Made by a program: the position numbers and the translations under genes | Shown: one piece after another, positions 18,701 to 25,675 of the stretch | How positions within the stretch are numbered: the stretch's first letter is position 1 | Layout: each line of letters opens with the position of its first letter | Origin: Eikenella corrodens | Lineage (GTDB): Bacteria > Pseudomonadota > Gammaproteobacteria > Burkholderiales > Neisseriaceae | Length of the DNA: 64,000 bases | NCBI RefSeq assembly: GCF_900187105.1 | Contig: NZ_LT906482.1 | Coordinates: 682,001 to 746,000, forward strand | Direction: 5' to 3' | The notes under the pieces: model-generated | What the model was told of the DNA's origin: nothing | What the model saw: the letters and a program-made list of their open reading frames with translations, nothing else | The model's database searches: none

Positions 18701-19943
18701 CGGCACTGATGCCGGATTCGACCATTTTTTCCAGCTCGGCGGTGGTGACGCCCATTGATTTGGCGGCAATCGCCATTGCCGGAGAGAGCCGCTCGCCCAA
18801 CTGGCCGCGCAGCTCTTCCATGCTGACTTTGCCCTTACCTGCAATCTGGGAGAGTGCCAAGAACACGCCGTTGGCCTCATCGGCGGACAGGTTCATGGCG
18901 GCCACGGCATTGGCCACGCCGCTGAAAATCTGCTGGGTTTGCACGTGGCTGATGTTGAGGTCTTTGGTAGCGGCGGCCAGTTGGGCGTAGCCGTTGGCGG
19001 CGCTGACCATATCCAAGCCCAGGCGCTCGACCACGCCGCGCACAAAGTCCAGCTGCTTGCCGCCCTCTTCGGCACCGCCGAAAGCGTAATCCAGGCGCTT
19101 GCGGATTTGTTGGAACTCTTGGGTCTTATCCAAAATCGCCTGTACGCCCTCTTTGACTGCGTACAGCCCGCCACCAACCCCGGCGGCGGCCAGCCCGGCC
19201 GTGCCCAGGCCTTTGAGCGAGGAGGCAATCGGGGTCATCTTGCCCGGCACGCCGTCCAGCTCGGCCTTGAGTTCGCGCAGCCGGGCCTTGTACAGCTCGG
19301 TGGCGCGGGCGAGCTGCTGCTTGGTCAGGGTGCCGCTGCTGCGCAGGGTGCGGTAGGCGGCGGTGGTGGCGGTAATCTCACGTCGTACCCGGTCGTCTAC
19401 ATCCAAGCCCAGCCGTACGCGGGCGGCAGCCGTCGCCTTGAGGCGCTGCGCCTCGACGGTTAATCCGTGCAGTTTGGCTTCGGCGGCTTTGGCAGCCTCA
19501 CCCAAGCGCGCCTGCTCTTGGTGCAGGTTACGGGTTGGCAGCTCGGCGGCGCGCATCTCGTTGCGCACCCTTTGCAAACTCTGCTGCAACTCCGATTGTT
19601 TATCCTTGAGCCGCGCGGCCTTTTGCGTGGCCGCATCAAACTGTCGGCGTAATGCCGCCGACGGGTCGGCCTGCATCCGCTGCGCCAGCGTATTGATGTT
19701 TGCCTGCGTAGCGGCCAGCTCGTCAGCCAAACCGCGCGATTCGGTTTTGAGCTCGCGGAAACGGGCAATCAATGCCTGTTGCGCCGCCACCCGCTGCCAC
19801 GCCTCGCCCAAAGATTTACTCTGTTCGCGCAGCTGGGCGGTGTCGCCGCCCATCGCTTCGATTTCATCGGCCAATTGGCGCAGGGTTTCCGCACCTTCCA
19901 CGCCAGCCTTGATTTTTAAGCCCGCTTCGATCTGTTTTGCCAT
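15744..19943 (-). CDS. Fused phage ORF: tape-measure, structural protein and adenine methylase C-terminus
   Basis: One open frame of 1,399 residues. Residues 1 to about 555 are a tape-measure protein: a long coiled coil (residues 1-200) and the TIGR02675-like domain with VSMEELRGQLGERLSPAMA near 365. At about residue 556 it switches to an unrelated part, FPGVAYPSPTYANPPSQ, which runs to about 1205 as a repetitive beta-rich structural protein. From about 1215 it is the C-terminal part of a D12-type DNA adenine methylase, with the catalytic LVLDPPYVCTQQGNY near 1311; the N-terminal SAM-binding FxGxG part is absent. I infer two in-frame deletions joining three genes. The start MAKQIEAGLKIK has a weak GAG site upstream. 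Expression and function are unknown. Confidence 0.8.
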   Translation of the reverse strand: MAKQIEAGLKIKAGVEGAETLRQLADEIEAMGGDTAQLREQSKSLGEAWQRVAAQQALIARFRELKTESRGLADELAATQANINTLAQRMQADPSAALRRQFDAATQKAARLKDKQSELQQSLQRVRNEMRAAELPTRNLHQEQARLGEAAKAAEAKLHGLTVEAQRLKATAAARVRLGLDVDDRVRREITATTAAYRTLRSSGTLTKQQLARATELYKARLRELKAELDGVPGKMTPIASSLKGLGTAGLAAAGVGGGLYAVKEGVQAILDKTQEFQQIRKRLDYAFGGAEEGGKQLDFVRGVVERLGLDMVSAANGYAQLAAATKDLNISHVQTQQIFSGVANAVAAMNLSADEANGVFLALSQIAGKGKVSMEELRGQLGERLSPAMAIAAKSMGVTTAELEKMVESGISAEEFLPKFGAALEQAFAADAARNVETLNGQINLLKNRFAELLNGFGEGGVAEAAISVLQDIGGMLDWLEERINGMDATVSGGLKDTFVSAYDAIKEGAVAVYDLLDTVLDVINSIGGGISTLAGNSAEDFDFIKGLINSVNIAFPGVAYPSPTYANPPSQLLETQVADTASYYGVRPLAAPITAQSGMIQVDQIYEKLVPTSIIETAFADQFPTGAGVWIPTAPRRRMAQIAGSYSGDIYLESSVQPGTVELPGYTDDGQGHLKKDNSGDVLAVDYEKGVIRAASGFDLEVLAVPAARYSAANYTAIINVDDTNQGTEWAPLLRPKPAPGATAVSFISGGNWYTLTDNGDYVLRDADGTVRGRVERSGSVLISLPAQPDVDSKIVVAWSPLDAFKAIDGQEPGNTVTLPPVQPTSRLTDNSLQNIKPGTLRLGWSHNGSKSATDSNGALSGDVQGAVDYAQGIITLQNAPNAAYSVTADVYTEQRTVKQMALTTNADLVGGTIGPCQAGTVLIEVTATFSESESKSYWDWSAVNGFGQSARRGTRTHSSRRAYAHAISDDGNGGLVLYGKKLPGATINYVSGTFSIPLAALARDARHIRYQDHQIDNKATPISISVVDDGGPQRKYSASVSAATVSYIAAGAATRRLTLTLSNNSQAANVLQNKPWPRQCLLNSWVFRLGSTRLIERDGTLYKNIDPKTGNGEAVGYLDALSGELVFKDAGASGDVVIEAGVYSLADMRLKQYYGRTPAAPVKPQSFTVYAEAAGHTRTGTSQADESITGERLQHIPDINRLRRQLAGLLAPVPRSKLVPPAIKAAIVAAIRSFGGYIDLDCLVSWLLFSGNTAADLDELCRKTMYNCISLSDYPEAQGYLQGVEIVSQSYRELLPQHIGNPRTLLVLDPPYVCTQQGNYRKAAYFGMVEFLRLMAMVRPPFIFFSSTRSELPAYLDLVAELRLPGWERFSGCQTVTVGSTINHSSRYDDHLIYKF

Positions 19944-20066
19944 TTTTTGCTCGCACTTGTCGCCATGATGGCGCAGTATGGGTTTCAGGTAGCCTACGGG
20001 TGGCGGTAAGCGCTTCAGCACCTATGCCGTGTTACATAACCTCCACCGGCCCTTGGTGTAAAAAAA

Positions 20067-20085
20067 GGCGGCCGGGAAGGCCGCC
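20067..20085 (-). terminator. Terminator after the tail-tube gene
   Basis: GGCGGCC (20067-20073) and GGCCGCC (20079-20085) form a GC-rich stem followed on the minus strand by a run of seven T. Confidence 0.9.
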
Positions 20086-20113
20086 GAAGTCTCGGAGTTT
20101 GCAGAGTGAGGAA

Positions 20114-20869
20114 TTAGTTAAATTCGCTGTAGCTGTAGGATGAGGGATAACCGGCCACCAATACTGTGTTGCCGCTGAAACTGGCGCTGTTGAAGTCGTC
20201 AGCAAACCAATCCAGCTCGGAATCAGAGGCAATCACGGCAGACGGGATGTGCAGCTTGCCCTCTTTGCCGTTCACGCGGTTGGTGGTGTCCACGAGGATT
20301 TCCAAATCCCAGTCGCTCACCTTGTCTGCGTCGATATGGAAACCGCCGCCCGCCTTGGTGGTATGGGTGATTTTGACCTCTTCGCCGTCCTGCACGGTGG
20401 TGCAAGACTCTTTGACCAGTACCAGGCCGATATTGGCGTTGAGTTCGTAGTCGGCTTCGTCCACCTTGGTGCCGGCGGCGTTTTTGACAATAACCTTGGT
20501 CGGGTCGAGGTTGGCGTGGCCGAGGCTGATCCAAATGCCTTTTTTGGCAACCGTAACCGGCTGGTCGGTGGTTTTGACCGCAGAGGCATCCACTACGCTG
20601 TCTGCACCCATCAGCACCATTGCCAGATTAGTTTTGTCAAAGGTATCCAGGGTAAAGGACACGGTGGTCGGTTTTTTAATGGTGATGGTATCCAGTGCCT
20701 GGCCGTAGCTGCCTTTCTGCTTGCTGGTACGGGTTTTCTTTTCGCTCTCGGTCTTGAGTTTGAGGGCGGTAACGTTGCCGATGGGCAAAAAGCCGGTATC
20801 GGGCAGGCGGCGGTTGCGCGCCATCACGGTGCCTTCGACAATCAGGCCGTCGTCTTGTAAACGGGACAT
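20114..20869 (-). CDS. Phage major tail-tube protein
   Basis: A 251-residue protein of the siphophage tail-tube type. It begins MSRLQDDGLIVEGTVMARNR and is rich in beta strands, with KKPTTVSFTLDTFDKTNLAM and a long C-terminal half of alternating strands; the Gly/Ser-rich SYSYSEFN end is typical of surface-exposed tail proteins. It is likely to be the polymeric inner tube around which the tape-measure would act. In a complete phage, tail-assembly chaperones would follow; here the next gene is the tape-measure fusion, so they are deleted. GGAG lies 6-7 bases before the ATG (TTTATTGCTCC on the plus strand). Confidence 0.75.
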   Translation of the reverse strand: MSRLQDDGLIVEGTVMARNRRLPDTGFLPIGNVTALKLKTESEKKTRTSKQKGSYGQALDTITIKKPTTVSFTLDTFDKTNLAMVLMGADSVVDASAVKTTDQPVTVAKKGIWISLGHANLDPTKVIVKNAAGTKVDEADYELNANIGLVLVKESCTTVQDGEEVKITHTTKAGGGFHIDADKVSDWDLEILVDTTNRVNGKEGKLHIPSAVIASDSELDWFADDFNSASFSGNTVLVAGYPSSYSYSEFN

Positions 20870-20930
20870 TTATTGCTCCTTTACCCGCCATCCCCTGCCG
20901 CTGTGTCGGCAAGCGTTTCAGTGCGCAAAA

Positions 20931-20960
20931 AAACAGGCTGCCTTTTCAGGTAGCCTGTTT
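20931..20960. terminator. Hairpin with an eikDUS inside the prophage
   Basis: AAACAGGCTGCCT faces AGGTAGCCTGTTT with a mismatch; the second arm contains a complete TTTCAGGTAGCCT. It lies between the MuA fragment and the tail-tube gene, at the site of a large deletion. Confidence 0.7.
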
Positions 20961-20974
20961 TGTCTTGCTGTCCC

Positions 20975-21301
20975 TTATTGCACCAAGTCCTTAATAACAG
21001 TGTCCAAAGGCAAGCCGGCTTGGGATGGGCGCAGAACAGCTGGCTTAGATTGCTTTTTCTCCTGCACAGGGGGCTTGGCCGTGGACTTGGCCAACATCCC
21101 CATCAGGTGTTTTTCAGCGATGGCGTCTTGGATTTCCTGCGGCAGGGCGGCTATTTGGTACTCAAAACCACCACCAGTTTTCCCTCGCCTACGGCCAACC
21201 CAATGTTCTCGCTTAGCTTTATCAGCAATTCCTTTATGTGTTTTCGGCAGAAAAGATATTTGGAGCATGGCTAAGTCACCTGCACTTAGATATTCACTCA
21301 T
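20975..21301 (-). pseudogene. MuA-type transposase, N-terminal fragment
   Basis: A 108-residue frame matching the Mu-type DNA-binding domain: SEYLSAGDLAMLQISFLPKT, then KREHWVGRRRGKTGGGFEYQ and IAALPQEIQDAIAEKH. The RNase-H-like DDE catalytic domain and MuB-interacting tail are absent; the frame stops after DTVIKDLVQ, at the border of the deletion before the tail genes. The start MSEYLSAGD has GGAG 6 bases upstream and overlaps the upstream gene's stop (GATGATGAGTGA), showing translational coupling. The fragment could still bind phage end or enhancer DNA, but cannot catalyse transposition. Confidence 0.85.
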
Positions 21302-21770
21302 CATCATCTCCAAACCCTAGCTCTGGTGTCTCTGCCTTTTTGACGTTTTCGCGGTGGTAGGCGAGCAAGGCCAGTACACCGGTCAAGGCTTCGATGGTCT
21401 CATCCACACCGCTGCCGTCTTCGTGCCATTTAGCCAATAGGGCAATGGCTTCCGCTGTTTGGCTCTGTACTTTGGCAATATCAGCGGTAGAGCCTTTGCG
21501 GCCACGTGGGATTTCAATGACTACACGGTCGCCATGCAGCACGCTCAAATACTCGCTGATGTATCGGCTGCCAGTTAAAGCCTCAAACTGGGCTATCCGG
21601 TTAAGTGGCATGGTGTTTTCGAGCAGCCAGCGGTAATACGTTTTGAGCTCCACGCCCATCAGGTCGGCCATTACCTTGGATGGCAGCCTGCGCTCTTTAG
21701 CATGGTGCTTGGCCAGCTCGATGGCATGGTCGAGCGAGGTGGCTTTGGGCTGTTTTTTGCTGTTTCTCAT
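21294..21770 (-). CDS. Mu/B3-like phage early protein of unknown function
   Basis: A 158-residue protein between ner and transposase. It starts MRNSKKQPKATSLDHAIELA; a helix-turn-helix-like part, RLPSKVMADLMGVELKTYYR, near residues 35-55 suggests DNA binding. The C-terminus is acidic (GFGDDDE). Similar genes occupy this slot in some transposable phages, which is the basis of the call; the role is not known to me. Its stop overlaps the start of the MuA fragment, so the two were translated together. Confidence 0.7.
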   Translation of the reverse strand: MRNSKKQPKATSLDHAIELAKHHAKERRLPSKVMADLMGVELKTYYRWLLENTMPLNRIAQFEALTGSRYISEYLSVLHGDRVVIEIPRGRKGSTADIAKVQSQTAEAIALLAKWHEDGSGVDETIEALTGVLALLAYHRENVKKAETPELGFGDDDE

Positions 21771-21835
21771 AGTAAAAATCTACTAGACGGGATTTTAAGA
21801 GCGTGATTTTTTCGTTTTTATTCCGTACAATGCGC

Positions 21836-22090
21836 CTAAGCATTAACTGTTTTGTGAAGCGTTGGGCGGAAATTCCTAGCTGCATACCGTTGCGGCCAAA
21901 TCTCCTCCGGCTTCATGCCTAGAGCGTCCGCGATAATGCGTTCAGCCTTGGGATACGGTTGGGAAAGGGCATTCTTTAAGGTGTTCGGCCCCAAGCCGCT
22001 GGCGATAGATAAAGCTCTTACTGACCAGCCTACTTTTTTAAGCGCAGCAACCACATCCGCGCGATGCCAGTCTGCTGTATTTTTTTGCAT
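21836..22090 (-). CDS. Ner/Nlp-family phage DNA-binding protein
   Basis: An 84-residue helix-turn-helix protein: ADWHRADVVAALKKVGWSVRA, then LSIASGLGPNTLKNAL and YPKAERIIADALGMKPEEIWP, the consensus of Mu Ner and its chromosomal homologue SfsB/Nlp. Ner represses early and repressor promoters during lytic growth. It is the first gene on the minus strand, opposite the repressor at 22286, as in Mu. An ORF extension TAARNFRPTLHKTVNA closes it. The AGGAG before the ATG (ACTCCTTTTG on plus) supports the start. Confidence 0.9.
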   Translation of the reverse strand: MQKNTADWHRADVVAALKKVGWSVRALSIASGLGPNTLKNALSQPYPKAERIIADALGMKPEEIWPQRYAARNFRPTLHKTVNA

Positions 22091-22285
22091 TTTGATTCAC
22101 TCCTTTTGCTTAACGTTATGTCCATGCTTGTTTGCTTAGCGTGTCGGCATATTAAACGTAAATCTTAAAAGATTCAAGGTTAATCTTGAATATTTGGCTA
22201 TTTTTTAGCTACTCCTTTGAATATTTTGTATATTTAGGTTTAGTTTAACGTTAAACTTATTTTTATAAAAAGGTTAAACTTAGAC
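22091..22285. promoter_or_regulatory. Divergent ner/repressor operator region
   Basis: This AT-rich divergent control region contains a perfect 16-bp palindrome AGTTTAACGTTAAACT at 22242-22257, the palindrome TAACGTTA at 22111-22118, TTAAACGTAA near 22152 and GTTAAACTTA at 22273-22282. These repeated GTTTAAC half-sites are the best candidates for repressor or Ner operators. Confidence 0.75.
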
Positions 22286-23125
22286 ATGAGCAACTCAAAC
22301 CTACAATTTGCCGACAGAATGGCGAAAATTTTAGAGCTTTTTAACGGAAACGTTTCAGAGCTTGCCAGGCAGGCAGGTATTGCCCCACCTTCCGCACAGA
22401 GATGGATTGACGGAGAGTCTGACCCGAAAATGAGCAATCTATTACGGCTTGCTGATGCGACCAATGTAAATCTGCTGTGGCTGGCAACTGGACAAGGGCC
22501 TATGTTTGCCTCAGGTGCTAACCGCTTAAAAGAACCTCAGGCATCCTATAACGTTTCCGAGCAAGACGAAGGCCGCCGGCTGCTGCAACAGCGGCTGGCT
22601 GAAACGAAAAATACATTGAACAATATTAGAAAAGCCGAACGTGGAGAGTCGACCGGAGAAGGTTGTGCCTTTGACGTACAAGGCAGGCCTGTTGATATAG
22701 ATGAGTTTGTATTTATCCCGTTATATGACGTGGCTTTATCAGCCGGGCATGGTGCATGGGCAGATGATATACCGCCAAAATCTACCTTGGCTTTCCGGCG
22801 CGACTGGTTGGAAGCATTTGTTACAACAGATTTTAATAACTTATCTGTAGTTATGGTTAAGGGCGACAGCATGGCCGGTGTCCTCAACGACAAAGATGCC
22901 ATCCTCGTCGACCACAGCCGCACTGAGGCTAGTGACGGCCTGTATGCCCTCCGGATCGGTAACGAAATCTTTGTAAAACGGGTACAACGCTTGCCTCATG
23001 CTCTGCTGGTTACCAGCGAGAACCCACAATACAAGCCCTTTGAGGTGCCCCTGCAAAACGGTGACAATAGCGATAGCAGCGTGAGCATCATCGGCAAGGT
23101 GGTATGGCTAGGTCGTGCCCTTTAA
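22286..23125 (+). CDS. Phage repressor, S24 (LexA/CI-like) family
   Basis: A 279-residue repressor. The N-terminal helix-turn-helix reads FADRMAKILELFNGNVSELA, then RQAGIAPPSAQRWIDGESDP. The C-terminal S24 domain carries the catalytic Ser in VKGDSMAGVLNDKDAILVD and the Lys dyad residue in GNEIFVKRVQR, so RecA-stimulated self-cleavage is expected. It should hold the early promoter off and give immunity to related phages. The frame is intact and the catalytic dyad is kept, although the prophage is deleted, so it may be maintained by selection. It is divergent from the Ner-like gene. Confidence 0.9.
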   Translation: MSNSNLQFADRMAKILELFNGNVSELARQAGIAPPSAQRWIDGESDPKMSNLLRLADATNVNLLWLATGQGPMFASGANRLKEPQASYNVSEQDEGRRLLQQRLAETKNTLNNIRKAERGESTGEGCAFDVQGRPVDIDEFVFIPLYDVALSAGHGAWADDIPPKSTLAFRRDWLEAFVTTDFNNLSVVMVKGDSMAGVLNDKDAILVDHSRTEASDGLYALRIGNEIFVKRVQRLPHALLVTSENPQYKPFEVPLQNGDNSDSSVSIIGKVVWLGRAL

Positions 23126-23148
23126 CCGGCGTTTAACACCCGGTTAAA
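23121..23148. repeat. TTTAACCGG/CCGGTTAAA inverted repeat at the repressor 3' end
   Basis: Nine-base arms at 23121-23129 and 23140-23148, overlapping the repressor stop codon. The core CGTTTAAC..CC.GTTAA is nearly the same as the one inside the right-end terminator (15693-15711). Confidence 0.65.
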
Positions 23149-23269
23149 TCCAGCCCATTTTTTCCGCTTTTTTACCCACTCCCATCCATTCCCTGACCAT
23201 TCTGCACCAAAATTCTGCCCATTTTTGACCAGTTTTTGGAAAAATAAAGCGCCACGGTTTCCGGATAAG

Positions 23270-23312
23270 AAAATGGCCGTAATCCCCGTCATTAAAGGAT
23301 TGCGGCCATTTT
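23270..23312 (+). terminator. Terminator after the phage repressor
   Basis: AAAATGGCCGTAATCC (23270-23285) pairs with GGATTGCGGCCATTTT (23297-23312), one mismatch, followed by T-rich sequence. Confidence 0.85.
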
Positions 23313-23403
23313 TTTGTTCCCGGTCTTCCGATGCAAAATATATCACTCCCCCAGTGTAGCCTTTATTTCAAACTGAGCTTATTGCCTCACCATTTCGGCA
23401 ATG

Positions 23404-24393
23404 CTAATCCTCCGAAACCTCATCGGTTGCTGCAGGCTCTTCCGCATGGTCATCTGCCTCCTGCGCAGCCTCTTCAGCTTCAATCAGCGCGGAGGGTGGC
23501 GGAGCGGCTGTTGCCGCTGCGGCTTCTTGGGCTTGTTTGTAGGCCAGGGCGGCTTCGCGGTCGCGTTTGTTTACGCGGCGCATCATGAGGTAGTTGCCGG
23601 TGATGACGAGGGTGCCGATGATGGTGATCAGGAAGGTGGCCAGCACGTTCATCTGCGGGTTCACGCCGCGTTTTACTTTGGCAAAAATCAGCTGCGGCAG
23701 GGTGGTGTAGTTGGGGCCGCTGAGGAAGGAGGTGATTACCAGGTCGTCCATGGAAAGGGTCATGGCGAGCAGGAAACCGGAAGCGATGGCGGGAGCGATC
23801 AGCGGCAGGGTGATCACCCAAAAAATCTTCCACGGCTTGGCGCCCAAATCCTGTGCAGCTTCTTCCAAGGATTGGTCGAGCTCGCCCAGGCGAGTGCGGA
23901 TCACCACGGTAACGTAGGCCATGCACAGGGTGGTATGACCAAGCCAAATGGTGAACCAGCCGCGCTCAAATTGCAGCCAGCTCAGGCTGGAACCGCGCAG
24001 CAAGGCCTGCACCTGCAAAATCAGCATCACCAGCGAGATGCCGGTGATGATGTCGGGCATCACCATAGGGGCAGACACCATGCCGGTAAACAAGGTGCTG
24101 CCGCGGAAGCGTTTGATGCGCGCCAGGGCATAGGCGGCCATGGTGCCGAGCACCACGGCGGCGGCGGAGGAAATAAGGGCGATGCGGATGGAGAGCCAGG
24201 TGGCTTCCAAAATCTCGCTGTTATTCAGCAGCGCGCCGTACCATTTGGTGGAGAAGCCGCCCCATACGGTAACCAGCTCGGAGCGGTTGAAGGAATACAC
24301 CACCAGCACCAGCAGCGGGATATAGAGGAAGGCCAGCCCCAAAAACAGGCAGATGCGCAGAAACCAGGTGGACGATGTAGATTTTCTAGCCAC
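23404..24393 (-). CDS. potI: Spermidine/putrescine ABC transporter permease PotI
   Basis: A 329-residue inner-membrane permease with six helices, the second of the pair. The EAA loop is LEEAAQDLGAKPWKIFWVITLP. The start is a GTG (VARKSTSS) with GGAAGGAG 6-10 bases upstream; this GTG overlaps the potH stop (GTGGCTAG), showing translational coupling. An in-frame ATG ten codons earlier lacks support. Length is close to PotI/PotC plus an unusual C-terminal tail of about 55 residues rich in Ala, Glu and Asp (ends AATDEVSED), which is probably cytoplasmic. No binding protein gene is nearby. Confidence 0.92.
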   Translation of the reverse strand: MARKSTSSTWFLRICLFLGLAFLYIPLLVLVVYSFNRSELVTVWGGFSTKWYGALLNNSEILEATWLSIRIALISSAAAVVLGTMAAYALARIKRFRGSTLFTGMVSAPMVMPDIITGISLVMLILQVQALLRGSSLSWLQFERGWFTIWLGHTTLCMAYVTVVIRTRLGELDQSLEEAAQDLGAKPWKIFWVITLPLIAPAIASGFLLAMTLSMDDLVITSFLSGPNYTTLPQLIFAKVKRGVNPQMNVLATFLITIIGTLVITGNYLMMRRVNKRDREAALAYKQAQEAAAATAAPPPSALIEAEEAAQEADDHAEEPAATDEVSED

Positions 24394-25360
24394 GGCGCGC
24401 TCCTTCCAGCTGTTTGGCTTCATGACGGTGGAACAGGCCGATAGGCACCACCAAAAGCAGCACCATCACCACGGCCATGGCCGAGGCGAGCGGCCAGTCG
24501 TTTTGGGTGAAGAAGGCCTGCCACAGGGCTTTACCGATCATCAGGTGTTCGGGCCCGCCCACCAAATCGGGAATCACAAATTCGCCCACCGCCGGGATAA
24601 ACACCAGCATGGAGCCGGCGATGATGCCGCTTTTGGAGAGCGGCAGGGTGATGGAGAAAAACGATTTCACCGGCCCGGCGCCCAAATCGGCAGAGGCTTC
24701 AAGCAGGCGGTTATCCAGCTTTAATAGCTGGGTGTACAGCGGCAGCACCATAAAGGGCAGATAGGTGTACACCATCACAATATTGAGCGAGAAACTGTTG
24801 TAGAACATGTCCAGCGGCTGGTTAATCCAACCCCAACGCAACAGCAGGTTGTTGATGATGCCGTTTTGCGAAAGCAGGCCCATCCAGGCGTACACGCGCA
24901 GCAGCAGTGAAGTCCAAAACGGCAGCATAATGGCCAAGAGCAGCGGGTTGCGCCATTTTTCGCGGCTGCGCGAGATGGCGTAGGCGATGGGGTAGCCGGC
25001 CAGCAGGCAAATCAGCGTGGTGGTGATGGCGGTTTTGATAGAAAGCAGGTAGATGTGCACATACAGGTTGCTGCCGGATTTATCGGCAAACGGGTTGAGT
25101 CCGAGCCACAGCGACGACCAGAAATTCTCGAAAATGCCGGTGTAGTTCAGGTAGCTCAGGGAAATATTCACACGTCCGGCCGCTTCGTCCACCGTGTAGA
25201 GCGGGGTGTAGGGCGGAATCGAGGTGGCTTGCTCGGCCAGGCTGATTTTCAACACGAAGAAGAAGGGGATCAGGAAGAGCACCAGCAGCCACAAATAAGG
25301 TATGCCGATAACCAGCCCCTGCCCGGGGCTGAGTTTGCGTTTTAAAGCCTGCCATTTCAT
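24386..25360 (-). CDS. potH: Spermidine/putrescine ABC transporter permease PotH
   Basis: A 324-residue inner-membrane permease, first of the pair. It begins MKWQALKRKLSPGQGLVIGI and has six predicted helices; the EAA loop is LLEASADLGAGPVKSFFSIT, which contacts the ATPase. The family imports polyamines. It follows potA by about 315 bases that hold DUS-linked repeats and a Correia-like element, so coupling to potA is uncertain, while coupling to potI is tight. The final residues LEGARRG precede the overlapping stop. Confidence 0.92.
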   Translation of the reverse strand: MKWQALKRKLSPGQGLVIGIPYLWLLVLFLIPFFFVLKISLAEQATSIPPYTPLYTVDEAAGRVNISLSYLNYTGIFENFWSSLWLGLNPFADKSGSNLYVHIYLLSIKTAITTTLICLLAGYPIAYAISRSREKWRNPLLLAIMLPFWTSLLLRVYAWMGLLSQNGIINNLLLRWGWINQPLDMFYNSFSLNIVMVYTYLPFMVLPLYTQLLKLDNRLLEASADLGAGPVKSFFSITLPLSKSGIIAGSMLVFIPAVGEFVIPDLVGGPEHLMIGKALWQAFFTQNDWPLASAMAVVMVLLLVVPIGLFHRHEAKQLEGARRG

Positions 25361-25537
25361 TTTTCAGGTAGCCTCTCTTGCTTACCCTGGCCTGAAAGTG
25401 CGGTTTCAGGTTTCAGGTAGCCTTTTTATGTTCGGCTGCCTTGCCGAACCGGTATGTTGGTCTTAACTGTGTTGCAACCGCGTTTTGGCTTTGCGGGAAC
25501 TCGATCCGCTCCGCAGAAACTTCGCTTCGCTACGTTT

Positions 25538-25644
25538 TATAGTGAATTAAAATAAAAATGAGACAAGGCGGCAACGCCCGCCGTGTACGGGTAGTACATA
25601 AGGGCGTTGGCAACGCCGTATCATTGCAATTTTAATCCACTATA
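25538..25644. mobile_element. Correia-like element inserted in a DUS-linked repeat
   Basis: A 107-bp unit with TATAGTGAATTA and TAATCCACTATA as terminal inverted repeats, flanked by TA. Without it the sequence would read CGCTACGTTTTAACTGCGTTGAAGC, which matches the intact DUS-linked repeat at about 12545. The insertion is clean at TA. Confidence 0.85.
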
Positions 25645-25675
25645 ACTGCGTTGAAGCTTCGCTTTCAGGTAGCCT

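Larger units (their letters stand above)
15601..23355 (-). mobile_element. Deleted Mu-like transposable prophage
   Basis: About 7.75 kb bounded by a broken eikDUS: host sequence stops at GTAG (15597-15600) and resumes with GTAG then CCTTT at 23356-23359, so a short target duplication is visible. Measured inward from those junctions, both ends carry TTTGCAT at the same distance (28 bases from the TA of the flank), as expected for paired transposase end sites. The gene order, repressor divergent from Ner-like, a conserved early gene and MuA, then tail genes, is that of Mu/B3-type phages. Transposase catalytic domain, MuB, head, portal and lysis genes are missing, so it cannot transpose by itself. 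Confidence 0.88.

Noticed and set aside
23401-24444. 347-codon plus-strand frame with many His/Gly
   Set aside because: Antisense shadow of potI; no ribosome binding site or family features.
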